From: SB11 sp943370295
Lineage (GTDB): Bacteria > Bacteroidota > Bacteroidia > UBA8524
NCBI GenBank assembly: GCA_943370295.1
Contig: CALRQL020000001.1
Coordinates: 186,001-250,000, forward strand
Length of the DNA stretch: 64,000 nt
Direction: 5' to 3'
Below, in pieces: positions 53,572 through 61,871 of the stretch (position 1 is the stretch's first letter; every line of letters begins with the position of its first letter). Position numbers and translations under genes: made by a program. The notes below the pieces were generated by a model that was given only the letters and a program-made list of their open reading frames with translations, was not told the origin of the DNA and did no database searches.

Positions 53572-53643
53572 GGCCTCATAGTACAATGGATAGTACGTGA
53601 GTCTCCGGAACTCAAGATCCAGGTTCGATTCCCGGTGAGGCCA
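53572..53643 (+). tRNA. tRNA-Arg (anticodon CCG)
   Basis: 72 nt folding as a complete cloverleaf: acceptor GGCCTCA/TGAGGCC, D stem GTAC/GTAC, anticodon stem TGAGT/ACTCA with loop CTCCGGA (anticodon CCG), T arm CCAGG-TTCGATT-CCCGG, discriminator A. The 3' CCA is not encoded (CTA follows). The T stem has one A-C mismatch, a minor oddity. It flanks the ABC-3C module. Confidence 0.95.
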
Positions 53644-53782
53644 CTAAAAGGGGCAAATCATTTTTATTGTGATTTATCATTTTTCATTACCCTCCGAAAA
53701 AAATCTTCCTATCACTGACAATTAACTCAAATGTTAGATTAACCATTTCGATTCGAAGCGCCAGAGTTTTCCTGAAAACTAA

Positions 53783-55813
53783 TTAAAGCCATTCTTCGTT
53801 TATGAGTGCATTATAATCATATTCTCCTGGTTTTCCGCGCCATTCTTCTACAAGATGAATGTTTGTTAATCCCTCCCATGTTTTTTGCCCAGCATGTTCA
53901 AGGATAATGATTTGTGTATTGTGATCGGTCCAATCGATAAATTTATTGCACGCATTAAAAATTAATTTCGTGTTCTCTATATCTTCGGAAACACTCGTTG
54001 TTTGTTCATCAACTCCTCCTCTGTTATCCTCATCAAATTTTTCAGGAAAATAGACTTGGCTGGGCTGATCTAAAATAAGTAAAGAAGGAATGTAATTTAT
54101 TTTGCCTGTTTGGGGTAATTTTAAAAAATATTCATGTAGGCCGAGTAAGGTTGCTAAATGAAAACACATGTGATTGGCACCGCTACCAAATTTGTGTAAG
54201 AAATTTATACTCTTGGTCCAGTTATCAAGTATTCGAATGCTAATACTAATCTCTGGATCGAGCAACACACGTCTATGTTCTTTATGTTCTATCGGTAGAA
54301 TGGCAACATATTTTGCGATAGTATTAGAAACTTTTTCAAGGCAAAAATTCTTATCAAATTTTTCCTTGAGTTCTCGGAGCTCTTTTCTCTTCATTGAAAG
54401 TTCTTTAGCAAGCTGTTCCAATTCCCTTGCTAATTCAGCAGACGGAGATATTTTTTCAAGATTCTCTAAAACATGTTCAATTTTTCCACGAAATTCATAT
54501 ACGTCCTGAAACCTATTTAAGTTTTGCCTATCTTCATTTACTAAGATACTTATGTTCGCATCGACAACCTGTAAATCTTTTTCAAGTTGGGTAATAACTG
54601 CTTTGTAGTCTTTTTTCTCTCGTTCAAAACTAAAGATGTCGGATTTCGCATTACTAACAATCAAACTATTATTATCCCTTTCATCTTTGAGGTTTAGTAG
54701 TTTAGTTATGGCTTTCTCCGAATAAGAATCACAGAACGGGCAGATATTAGTGCCCTTTTGCTTAACGAACCAATCAACTGGGCTTAACCGCCTATCAACC
54801 TCTTCCGCAACCTGTTCGATATATTCTTTTTTGGACTTATCAAATCGTTCGATTTTTTGCAACTCTACCCTAGCACTCTCCAATTGCCTTAGCAGATTTA
54901 CCCGCTGATTTTCAAAGTCCTCCAGCTTTTCTGAGTATCGAATCCCTGAGCCTTCTCTTATAAAATGGTTACTTTTTATATCTTCAACTATTCTAGAAAG
55001 CTCGCTTTTGATGATGTCTACACTGCTTCCTTTGATTTGAATGTCCGAGTTAGTCAACCCCAATGCGATTGCATGTGTATAATAGGCATATATATCGGTC
55101 TGCCATGTTTCGTATTGGGATTTCAAAGCATCCAATTTTCCTTGCTTTTCTTTCTCGATTTTTTCCAGTACTTCAATTTCCTGATCAAGATCCAACATCT
55201 TATACGATTTATAACCAAGAACTAAAGGGAAAATGGTTCTCAATTTTCTAACATGCTCAAAAGTATCTGTCTTATAAAAAATAGTGGTGGGATTTGCGAT
55301 GATATTCTGAGGCTGAAACACAAATGCCATAGTATCTCTGAAACTTGCTACCTCTTCTTTCTTTCCAAACTCTGTAATTGGCGTATTTTCAAATCCAGAC
55401 AGGCTGCTTAATATAGTCTTAACAGCGGTTCGGTTTGTTTGGTATTGTTTTGCATATTTGATCCATTCATTAGAATTAAAAGCAGGGTTATCCCCTTTGC
55501 CTTGTACATCATATAAATACATAATTTCCGAAGCCTTTAAGTCCCTACCTGGACTATCTCTAGCAATAAATAACTCGCGATCATTTAAGGCAATATAAAT
55601 TGCAAACTTGTCAACTTTTTCTCGAATCGTTCCGATTGGAATATCACATTCACTACTTGCTAGGCAATAATCAATAATAGAAATTATTGCTGATTTACCT
55701 CGCTGGCTATAACCGGTAATCACATTGACTTTATTTTCATCGAACTTAATAAATCGAGGCTTAAACAGTTCGTCTTGAGGGTATAGAATAATGTATTTTA
55801 TTTTTAATTTCAT
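53783..55813 (-). CDS. ABC-3C system ATPase (DUF3732-type, SMC/Rad50-like)
   Basis: 676 residues. N-terminal ATPase half with Walker A G34-YSQRGK-S41 (GYSQRGKS), long antiparallel coiled coil (~205-490) with a central zinc-hook-like C358-PF-C361, and C-terminal half with GSGANH (543-548), Walker B (SLLILD ~577-582) running into the DUF3732 signature DQPSQVYFP (582-590) and H-loop ILEHAG (~638-642). This is the ATPase arm of ABC-three-component systems, predicted to sense DNA or invader nucleic acid and control an effector. It begins in a one-base TGATG overlap with the middle component. Assignment to the family is firm; activity is inference. Confidence 0.92.
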   Translation of the reverse strand: MKLKIKYIILYPQDELFKPRFIKFDENKVNVITGYSQRGKSAIISIIDYCLASSECDIPIGTIREKVDKFAIYIALNDRELFIARDSPGRDLKASEIMYLYDVQGKGDNPAFNSNEWIKYAKQYQTNRTAVKTILSSLSGFENTPITEFGKKEEVASFRDTMAFVFQPQNIIANPTTIFYKTDTFEHVRKLRTIFPLVLGYKSYKMLDLDQEIEVLEKIEKEKQGKLDALKSQYETWQTDIYAYYTHAIALGLTNSDIQIKGSSVDIIKSELSRIVEDIKSNHFIREGSGIRYSEKLEDFENQRVNLLRQLESARVELQKIERFDKSKKEYIEQVAEEVDRRLSPVDWFVKQKGTNICPFCDSYSEKAITKLLNLKDERDNNSLIVSNAKSDIFSFEREKKDYKAVITQLEKDLQVVDANISILVNEDRQNLNRFQDVYEFRGKIEHVLENLEKISPSAELARELEQLAKELSMKRKELRELKEKFDKNFCLEKVSNTIAKYVAILPIEHKEHRRVLLDPEISISIRILDNWTKSINFLHKFGSGANHMCFHLATLLGLHEYFLKLPQTGKINYIPSLLILDQPSQVYFPEKFDEDNRGGVDEQTTSVSEDIENTKLIFNACNKFIDWTDHNTQIIILEHAGQKTWEGLTNIHLVEEWRGKPGEYDYNALINEEWL

Positions 55814-56349
55814 CAGAAACGAATGTTTAGGTCTGCTTGAATAATCTTAGGGTGTTTTTTTGCAAAAATACTTCCCAATTTGAAGGCGCTGTCCTGAATC
55901 TGTTTAATACTATCGTATGTTAAATAAGAGGATTTTATAATTGGTAAACGCTTACTAGTAAAAGGTCTCAACATATAAATTCTTGCAGTTTCTTTGTCAA
56001 TAGATAGTATTTTTTTACTAAACGCAAGATTCAGTGCGTCCAACGTTTGAAAGCCCATTTTGCAAGCTCGATCCTGTAAAGATATGATAATAGACCTGTC
56101 CTTAGTAAAAGCTGTGTATAGTTCATTCGAATTCAAAAAACTAAGCATGGATGCGTAATTATAAACAATTGGCAATACAAAAAATAGATACGAAAGTTTT
56201 GGATATAATTCTTCTTCTTTACGATTTTTTGCTATAATGTGATAACCTAAAACAAAACTATGCAGGGCTATAACGCTTAATGCATCATTCTGCAGCAATT
56301 CAAATAAGCTTTCCTTTGTTACAGGTCTGAAATTGGTATTCGTTTTCAT
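55813..56349 (-). CDS. ABC-3C system middle component
   Basis: 178 residues, all alpha by pattern, with the family look IALHSFVLGYH ... YPKLSYLFFVLPIVY (N-terminal helical region) and a central SIISLQDRACKMGFQTLDALNLAFSKKIL. It resembles the small 'middle component' proteins of ABC-three-component systems. It overlaps the upstream effector by 4 nt (ATGA) and the ATPase by 1 nt. Probably a bridge between ATPase and effector. The exact subfamily would need a profile search. Confidence 0.8.
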   Translation of the reverse strand: MKTNTNFRPVTKESLFELLQNDALSVIALHSFVLGYHIIAKNRKEEELYPKLSYLFFVLPIVYNYASMLSFLNSNELYTAFTKDRSIIISLQDRACKMGFQTLDALNLAFSKKILSIDKETARIYMLRPFTSKRLPIIKSSYLTYDSIKQIQDSAFKLGSIFAKKHPKIIQADLNIRF

Positions 56350-57575
56350 TTTTTATATTTTATTTGCCATTCGGGATGCCAACCAATCTCTGGAATGTTT
56401 GATAAACTCAAGAACATCCCATTATGAACATATCTACTTTCTGTGGTGAAAGGAATGCCTTCTGAAAAAGCAACCTCTACTTTGTCCATTATAGAATCAA
56501 AAAGCCTAACTGCTAGTTCATTTTTTTCCTCTTCTGAGTATTCCTCTATTTCTTTTAAAACTAGCTCATCGTATAGACTCTGCCATCTATTAAAGCAATT
56601 CTGTTTGAATTTATCAAAATCAAGTTGGGTGAAATTTCCTGCCTTAATGATATGTGAAACCTCAATTTCATGGTACAAAAAATCTAGTACAGCTTGTTCT
56701 ATTTTTCGTTCTTTTGCATGACTATTTCGTTGGATGCCATCAATTTGAATCACAAACAATTCGTTTCTTGCTTGCAATTTCTTCTGGGCATCAATTGAGC
56801 CAAGCCAACTCTTTTTTCTGAAAACTGCAGATACAATCGCTGGATTTGAATTTACCTGTGCCCATCGACTATCGAACTCTTTTTTACTAAAGATAGCGTT
56901 TGTGGCATTTAGCCATTTAGCTTTACTCCGTGTAGCAATCCAGCCATACATTTCCTCATATGCAGCTTTCTTTCTCGGTTCAGTGTAGTAATCCGTGGTC
57001 ATATGTACCGCTGTATAAAAGTCTTCAATTGGATCTTGAAGATCCTCAATTATTAAACCTCTTTTGACGATTTCAAATTCGTTTTGCTTGGATAACGCAA
57101 TACCAATAAGCTTGATGACTTTTTTTATAGTTGAACCCGCTTCGGGGTTTGTTTCTTTAGTAAATTTAAGTTTTTCTTTTTGTGTTGTTAGAAGAGCTTC
57201 TAAAAGTATCAATAATTCTGAATAGTTAAGTACTTGCATTTTCTTGACAAGGGCATCATCGGGAACTTTTTTGTTCGTGCAACAAATAAATTTTGTTCCG
57301 TCTTTAAATATTCCTGCTTCAACTTTTTCAATCCAAATTTGAATCGTTCGCCAAAGAGAGGTACTTGTATCCTCAAACGTAGTTCCATTCGGAGATATAC
57401 TATGTTTGGATTGAATAGTAACAGTCACCAACTCGTTAGGATCTTGTATAGAAACATCGTCGACCATTTCTATAGATACGGTTTCATCAGCATGACCTAA
57501 TTTGGCCAGCATTACCAATGCTTTCTCAAATTGAAAAAGATACCCCGAAAATGGCCCTATAGCAGAATCAGACAT
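56346..57575 (-). CDS. ABC-3C effector with nuclease-like N-terminal domain
   Basis: Start set at the ATG at 57575 (409 residues); the frame extends upstream to 57758 but that part is a hydrophobic artefact and lies over the promoter and operator. The N-terminal domain (1-~110) opens with GPFSGYLFQFEKAL (conserved GYxFQ of DUF4297/Cap4-like endonucleases), followed by E36/D39/D40 and the core QSK (55-57), consistent with a PD-(D/E)xK-like nuclease. A helical C-terminal part (~150-409), with a Trp/His-rich end, would be the ABC-3C C-terminal domain. Probably cuts DNA when released by the ATPase. Nuclease assignment rests on motif reading. Confidence 0.78.
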   Translation of the reverse strand: MSDSAIGPFSGYLFQFEKALVMLAKLGHADETVSIEMVDDVSIQDPNELVTVTIQSKHSISPNGTTFEDTSTSLWRTIQIWIEKVEAGIFKDGTKFICCTNKKVPDDALVKKMQVLNYSELLILLEALLTTQKEKLKFTKETNPEAGSTIKKVIKLIGIALSKQNEFEIVKRGLIIEDLQDPIEDFYTAVHMTTDYYTEPRKKAAYEEMYGWIATRSKAKWLNATNAIFSKKEFDSRWAQVNSNPAIVSAVFRKKSWLGSIDAQKKLQARNELFVIQIDGIQRNSHAKERKIEQAVLDFLYHEIEVSHIIKAGNFTQLDFDKFKQNCFNRWQSLYDELVLKEIEEYSEEEKNELAVRLFDSIMDKVEVAFSEGIPFTTESRYVHNGMFLSLSNIPEIGWHPEWQIKYKK

Positions 57576-57601
57576 TGCAATGGTAAAGTAATTAATTAGG
57601 T

Positions 57602-57627
57602 ATTTTACAGACAATTGTTTGTAAAAT
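57602..57627. promoter_or_regulatory. 26-bp palindrome at the ABC-3C transcription start (putative operator)
   Basis: ATTTTACA-G-ACAATTGT-T-TGTAAAAT is a 26-bp palindrome with a single mismatched pair. On the minus strand it covers the predicted transcription start (~57626) between the -7 box and the ATG at 57575. Its length and symmetry suit a dimeric repressor site; as RNA it could also fold at the very 5' end. Confidence 0.6.
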
Positions 57628-57632
57628 AATAG

Positions 57633-57640
57633 CAAAAATA
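57633..57640 (-). promoter_or_regulatory. -7 box of the ABC-3C operon
   Basis: Minus-strand TATTTTTG matches TAnnTTTG. No TTG at exactly 19 nt, so support is partial. Confidence 0.5.
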
Positions 57641-58109
57641 CAAAAGTCAAACAGAAAATAATTCTCAGATAAAATTCTGAGTCTAAAAACGATTGGATAG
57701 GGAAACTATGTGCCCAATAGAAATGAACTTTCTTCCAATATTTTGTTTTCTCACACAACGTGTTGATTTCGTCAAAATCGCGTGTTAAAAAGTTCGAACT
57801 TTAGAGCATTCTGCCCACATTCTTTACCAACACTCTCATAACAAAATCATTTCAATTTTACAGATAGTCAACATTATAGAAATGGATGTTGCCATGAGAT
57901 TTTACAACGGCTATACTTCAGTAAGATTTTGTGATACTTGTTATGATTCTCTTATGGTAGCTATAGCAATAACTGAGCTCGTTTAAACTGGCAATAGCGG
58001 TTTATAGGGATAAACTCCGCAACTCTTGCCTTGGGTGTAAAGTTTATAAGCGCGCATTTCACATTTTTGGTAACTTACCACCGAGTACTTAACAACCTAT
58101 TGCAAAACT
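57641..58109. other. Intergenic region between divergent ABC-3C and second sensor-kinase genes
   Basis: Contains no convincing gene; the only plus-strand frame is 34 codons (57882-57986). The promoter of the downstream sensor kinase is not recognisable. No copy of the tRNA-Arg 3' end, which would mark the other edge of an island, was seen. Confidence 0.55.
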
Positions 58110-61097
58110 GTGTTTTTGAACGGAAAAAAAGAGCTTCCGCTATTGTTTCTTATGCTGGTGTTTCGCCTTTCCCTGTTTGGGCAATCGGTATTAACGCCTG
58201 AGCATATTGAGGTTTCGCCCACGCGGGTAGGCAATAACCTGCGGGTGGTGTTTGAGGATAGTCGAGGGTTTATTTGGGCAGGAACAATGAGCGGCTTGGT
58301 GCGTTACGATGGTTTTTCGGTGAAACATTATGGGTTTGCCACCGATGATAGGGCAGGGGAGATGGATATGAATGTGGTAACCGAAGACCGAAAAGGAAAT
58401 ATTTGGTGTATTGCAAACACCCACGGGCTTTTTATTTTGCCTTTTGGTAAAAATGGGTTTGGTAGCCTACAACGGCCTGATTTTAATAAAAAATTCCCCG
58501 TTCCAAAAAGTATCACCTTTGATAGTGAGGGCAATATTTGGGGGATTACTCAGCAAAGCGAGTTGTTTTTTGCTGATATGTCTGATACATCAGTAAAGGT
58601 ATGGCCAACTACCGCTACCGGATTGGTAGAAAAGGCGTTTATTGATAGCCGTCAAAGACTTTGGTTTTACAATGCGTCGGCAGTTTTTTGCGTTGATAAG
58701 CCTTTAAATGGAGTGAGTACTGAGTACAAGCAAGCAATTCCGGCAGGTATACTGGGTGCTGTGCACGATGGAAACAGTTTGTATTTTTTTACACAACAGC
58801 AATTATACAGGGCTTATGTTGAGCAAGGCCGCATGCAGTTGATACTTTTGTGTGTTTTAGATAAACTGGATAATCAGGGTAAAAAAGAATTTTTCAGATT
58901 TTCAGCTGTGCGTAGCGATATGCCCCTTATTACAATGGCAACCACAAGTAGTTTGCTGCTTTTTGTTGACAAAGAGAGCGGCAAATTAGTTGAGCCGATT
59001 ATTGAGGGGGTTAATGCCTCAAAATTTGATGCTAATAATTATTTGATAACAAAGGGTAATGTAATTTATATAGGCACTAATAAAGGGTTTTTGCGTACAA
59101 ACATAAGTAGCAAATCATTTACGGCTTATACTGATGCTTCGCGACCAAAATTGCGTTGCATAACCCCTTTGGGGCCTGATACTTTGCTGGTGGGTACGTT
59201 TGCGCAGGGAATATTTGTGTACACCAAAAAAACCGACGAGCGGTGGCAAAAAAATAATCAATGGTTTTTGGGTAATCCGACTTCCATGTCGTCTAACACC
59301 GTCAATAGATTTTATTATGATGCAAATAACCAATTGTGGGCAGCAACTAATGCAGGTTTGTTTCTATACAACAGAAAAAATTGGGTATCGAAGTTTACGG
59401 GCATCAGTGTTTGGGGTATTGTGCAAGGACATGACGGCAATTTTTGGTTAGGCACCAACAGAGGAGGGGTAATTAAATACAATCCTGAAACCGGTAGTAC
59501 TAAAAGTTACTATCCAAGCGGCAACAGCATACCTGATGATAACCATAACCGTGTATGGCAGGCACAATTGTATAAAAATAAAATATACGTAGGCACCTCA
59601 GCAGGGATGTTTGAGTTTGATGTGAAAGCAGAGCGCTTTAATCATTTATTTAGCAAACAGTTGCAATCAATACCTATTTGGGATTTTTTTATAAGCGATA
59701 GTTTGTGGTTAATACCCACGCAAGGCAAAGGTTTGTGGAAATATTTACCCAAAACGGGTAAACTAACCAATGTGGATAGTATAAATAATTTTTTATACAG
59801 CATATTAAGTGATGATGAAGGTGATTTTTGGGTGCTGAATGATAAAGGATTGATTAGGTATGATTTAAAATCAGGTAAAAGCAGTAATTATTCGGCTTTT
59901 GATGGATTAAATACAAACTTTCTTTCATACACCGGTGGCACTCGATTAAATGCAAGCCAAATTGCTGTTTGCGGAGAAGATGGGTTTACGGTGGTTGATG
60001 CAATACCGGCAAAAGAAAATTTGCCGGTGCACTCATTGTTTGTGCCATTATTTAAGTATGCCGGTGTGCCAGTGGCTGATTATTTGGCGAGCGGAAGTGA
60101 AATAACAGTTGATTATAACAAAGGACAATTATTATTAGAGTGGGCTGCAACTCACTTGTTTGGACATAACAGGCAATTGGTATATAAGCTTGAAGGTGAG
60201 GATGCTGAGTGGAACATAAGTAGCACAGGCAATAGTATTACCTATACTAATTTAGAGCCGGGCGGCTATGTTTTTAAAGCTTATCTTGTGGGGCAGGCAA
60301 ACGAAAGCAACAGCGCATTGTATCAGCTGCTCATAATTATCAAGCCACCGTTTTGGCTTACGTGGTGGTTTAAATCGTTGGTAGCTTTGGTGGTTTTGGG
60401 GTTAAGTGCTTACATAATATATGGTTGGGTTACAAGGCAACGATTGAAGCAGGCAAAGTTAAAATCAGAAATTGATGCTTTGCGCGCCCAAATGAACCCC
60501 CATTTTATTTTCAATGCTCTTAATTCAATACAGGCATTCATTTATACTGAAAAGAAGCTGCAAGCAAATGAGTATTTGGTAAAGTTTGCAAGATTAATGC
60601 GTTTGATTTTACAAAACTCAAGGCAAGAAATGATTACTGTATTGCAAGAGCAACAGTTTTTAAATTTATATATAGAGATGGAAGCATTGCGATTTGAGGG
60701 GAGATTTACTTATGCTGTTACGGTTGAAGAAGGTAGCGAGGGGCACAGAATACCTTCTATGTTGTTGCAACCTTTGGTTGAGAATGCTCTTAAACACGGT
60801 GCTTATGAAGGTGGCGAGTCTTTGCATATTGACGTGCGGTTTTTTGAAAAAGACAAAGAGTTGGTGTGCGAAGTGACGGATAATGGCAGGGGTTTTATTA
60901 CCGATAACCAAGATGTTGATACTCCCAAAGGTTCACTAGGACTTACTTTGGTGAAGGAACGACTAAATACATTATCAAAATTGTATGGAAAAAAATATGA
61001 TATTGTTGCCGGAAATAAAAAAGATTACGGATTGAACGGTAAAGGTGCTTTTGTTAGCGTTTTAATACCACAACATGATAAAAACTCTATTAATTGA
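58110..61097 (+). CDS. Second Reg_prop beta-propeller sensor with LytS-type kinase
   Basis: 995 residues, GTG start at 58110 (a TTG two codons later is the alternative), signal peptide ending at LFGQ. Reg_prop repeats (DSRGFIWAGTMSGLVRYD, DRKGNIWC, DSEGNIWG, DANNQLWAATNAGLF, HDGNFWLG), Y_Y_Y domain (LEPGGYVFKAYLVGQ), one TM helix (~752-772) and a LytS-type kinase with H798 in MNPHFIFNAL, ENALKHG and DNGRGF. A close paralogue in layout of the sensor at 3121-6075. Its end overlaps the regulator gene by 23 nt. Ligand unknown. Confidence 0.94.
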   Translation: MFLNGKKELPLLFLMLVFRLSLFGQSVLTPEHIEVSPTRVGNNLRVVFEDSRGFIWAGTMSGLVRYDGFSVKHYGFATDDRAGEMDMNVVTEDRKGNIWCIANTHGLFILPFGKNGFGSLQRPDFNKKFPVPKSITFDSEGNIWGITQQSELFFADMSDTSVKVWPTTATGLVEKAFIDSRQRLWFYNASAVFCVDKPLNGVSTEYKQAIPAGILGAVHDGNSLYFFTQQQLYRAYVEQGRMQLILLCVLDKLDNQGKKEFFRFSAVRSDMPLITMATTSSLLLFVDKESGKLVEPIIEGVNASKFDANNYLITKGNVIYIGTNKGFLRTNISSKSFTAYTDASRPKLRCITPLGPDTLLVGTFAQGIFVYTKKTDERWQKNNQWFLGNPTSMSSNTVNRFYYDANNQLWAATNAGLFLYNRKNWVSKFTGISVWGIVQGHDGNFWLGTNRGGVIKYNPETGSTKSYYPSGNSIPDDNHNRVWQAQLYKNKIYVGTSAGMFEFDVKAERFNHLFSKQLQSIPIWDFFISDSLWLIPTQGKGLWKYLPKTGKLTNVDSINNFLYSILSDDEGDFWVLNDKGLIRYDLKSGKSSNYSAFDGLNTNFLSYTGGTRLNASQIAVCGEDGFTVVDAIPAKENLPVHSLFVPLFKYAGVPVADYLASGSEITVDYNKGQLLLEWAATHLFGHNRQLVYKLEGEDAEWNISSTGNSITYTNLEPGGYVFKAYLVGQANESNSALYQLLIIIKPPFWLTWWFKSLVALVVLGLSAYIIYGWVTRQRLKQAKLKSEIDALRAQMNPHFIFNALNSIQAFIYTEKKLQANEYLVKFARLMRLILQNSRQEMITVLQEQQFLNLYIEMEALRFEGRFTYAVTVEEGSEGHRIPSMLLQPLVENALKHGAYEGGESLHIDVRFFEKDKELVCEVTDNGRGFITDNQDVDTPKGSLGLTLVKERLNTLSKLYGKKYDIVAGNKKDYGLNGKGAFVSVLIPQHDKNSIN

Positions 61098-61812
61098 AGA
61101 TGAACCCCAAAGCAGGGAGTTTATTAAATCGTTGATTAGCGATACAGCTCCGTTTATTGACTTGGTGGGCGAAACAGGGCATGTGGATGAAGCGGTGCAA
61201 CTGATAGGTGAAACCCAGCCCGGGCTGGTGATAATGGATATCCAGCTATATGGCCGCAGTGCGTTTGATATTTTTAAGGCTATCGGCAATTTTGATTTTC
61301 AGGTTGTATTTATTACAGCATTTGAACACTTTGCAATACCTGCGATACGTCTATCAGCGGTTGATTATATCCTTAAGCCCATTAGTCCCCTTGAGTTTAA
61401 AGAAGCCATGCAAAAGGTGCAGCGCAATGCTGGTATGGAGGTAGGTACCCAGCCAGTAACTACTGTTAAATTACCGCAAGGCATAAGGAGCAATAAGTTG
61501 GTAATAAGTGATTATAAAGAAATACATATTTTAAAATATGAGGATGTGATTTACTTAGAAGGTGACGGTAATTATACCCATGCAGTAGTTGCCGGGGGTA
61601 AGCGTATAACATCATCTAAACCAATTTCAGAATATGAGGGGCAACTGGGCGGGGAAGGTTTTTTTAGGGTGCATAAGTCTTATCTTATAAATATGGCCAG
61701 AGTGGTGAAGTATGTTAAAGGGCGTGGAGGAGAGGTGGTAATGGATAACGGAGATACCGTTTATGTATCCAGCCGCAAAAAGGATGAATTTTTGGCTTTG
61801 CTTAATAATTAA
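61075..61812 (+). CDS. Second LytTR-family response regulator
   Basis: 245 residues: receiver with E8/D9, phospho-acceptor D55 (VIMDIQL) and FITAFEHFAIPAI..LKP, then LytTR (EGDGNYTHAVVAGGKRI, FFRVHKSYLINMARVVKYVKGRGG). The ATG lies inside the kinase gene (23-nt overlap), so the pair is translationally coupled. The DNA-binding part is clearly paralogous to the regulator at 2372-3118. Confidence 0.95.
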   Translation: MIKTLLIEDEPQSREFIKSLISDTAPFIDLVGETGHVDEAVQLIGETQPGLVIMDIQLYGRSAFDIFKAIGNFDFQVVFITAFEHFAIPAIRLSAVDYILKPISPLEFKEAMQKVQRNAGMEVGTQPVTTVKLPQGIRSNKLVISDYKEIHILKYEDVIYLEGDGNYTHAVVAGGKRITSSKPISEYEGQLGGEGFFRVHKSYLINMARVVKYVKGRGGEVVMDNGDTVYVSSRKKDEFLALLNN

Positions 61813-61814
61813 AA

Positions 61815-61842
61815 AAAGGTGTGCTTTTCGGCACACCTTTTT
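61815..61842. terminator. Bidirectional intrinsic terminator
   Basis: AAAGGTGTGC / GCACACCTTT with a TTTTCG loop and A- and T-runs on both flanks. It sits between the convergent LytTR gene and the T9SS gene and serves both. Confidence 0.88.
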
Positions 61843-61871
61843 ACTATTACATGATTGTTACAGCACAAGTA

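Noticed and set aside
57576..57758. N-terminal extension of the ABC-3C effector with a hydrophobic helix
   Set aside because: It covers the -7 box and the 26-bp palindrome; the ATG at 57575 starts exactly at the nuclease-like domain.
57882..57986. 34-codon plus-strand frame upstream of the second sensor kinase
   Set aside because: No promoter, no recognisable protein pattern; too short to support by eye.
53620..58109. Attachment-site duplication of the tRNA-Arg 3' end
   Set aside because: No second copy of the TTCGATTCCCGGTGAGGCC segment and no integrase gene found between 53.6 and 58.1 kb.
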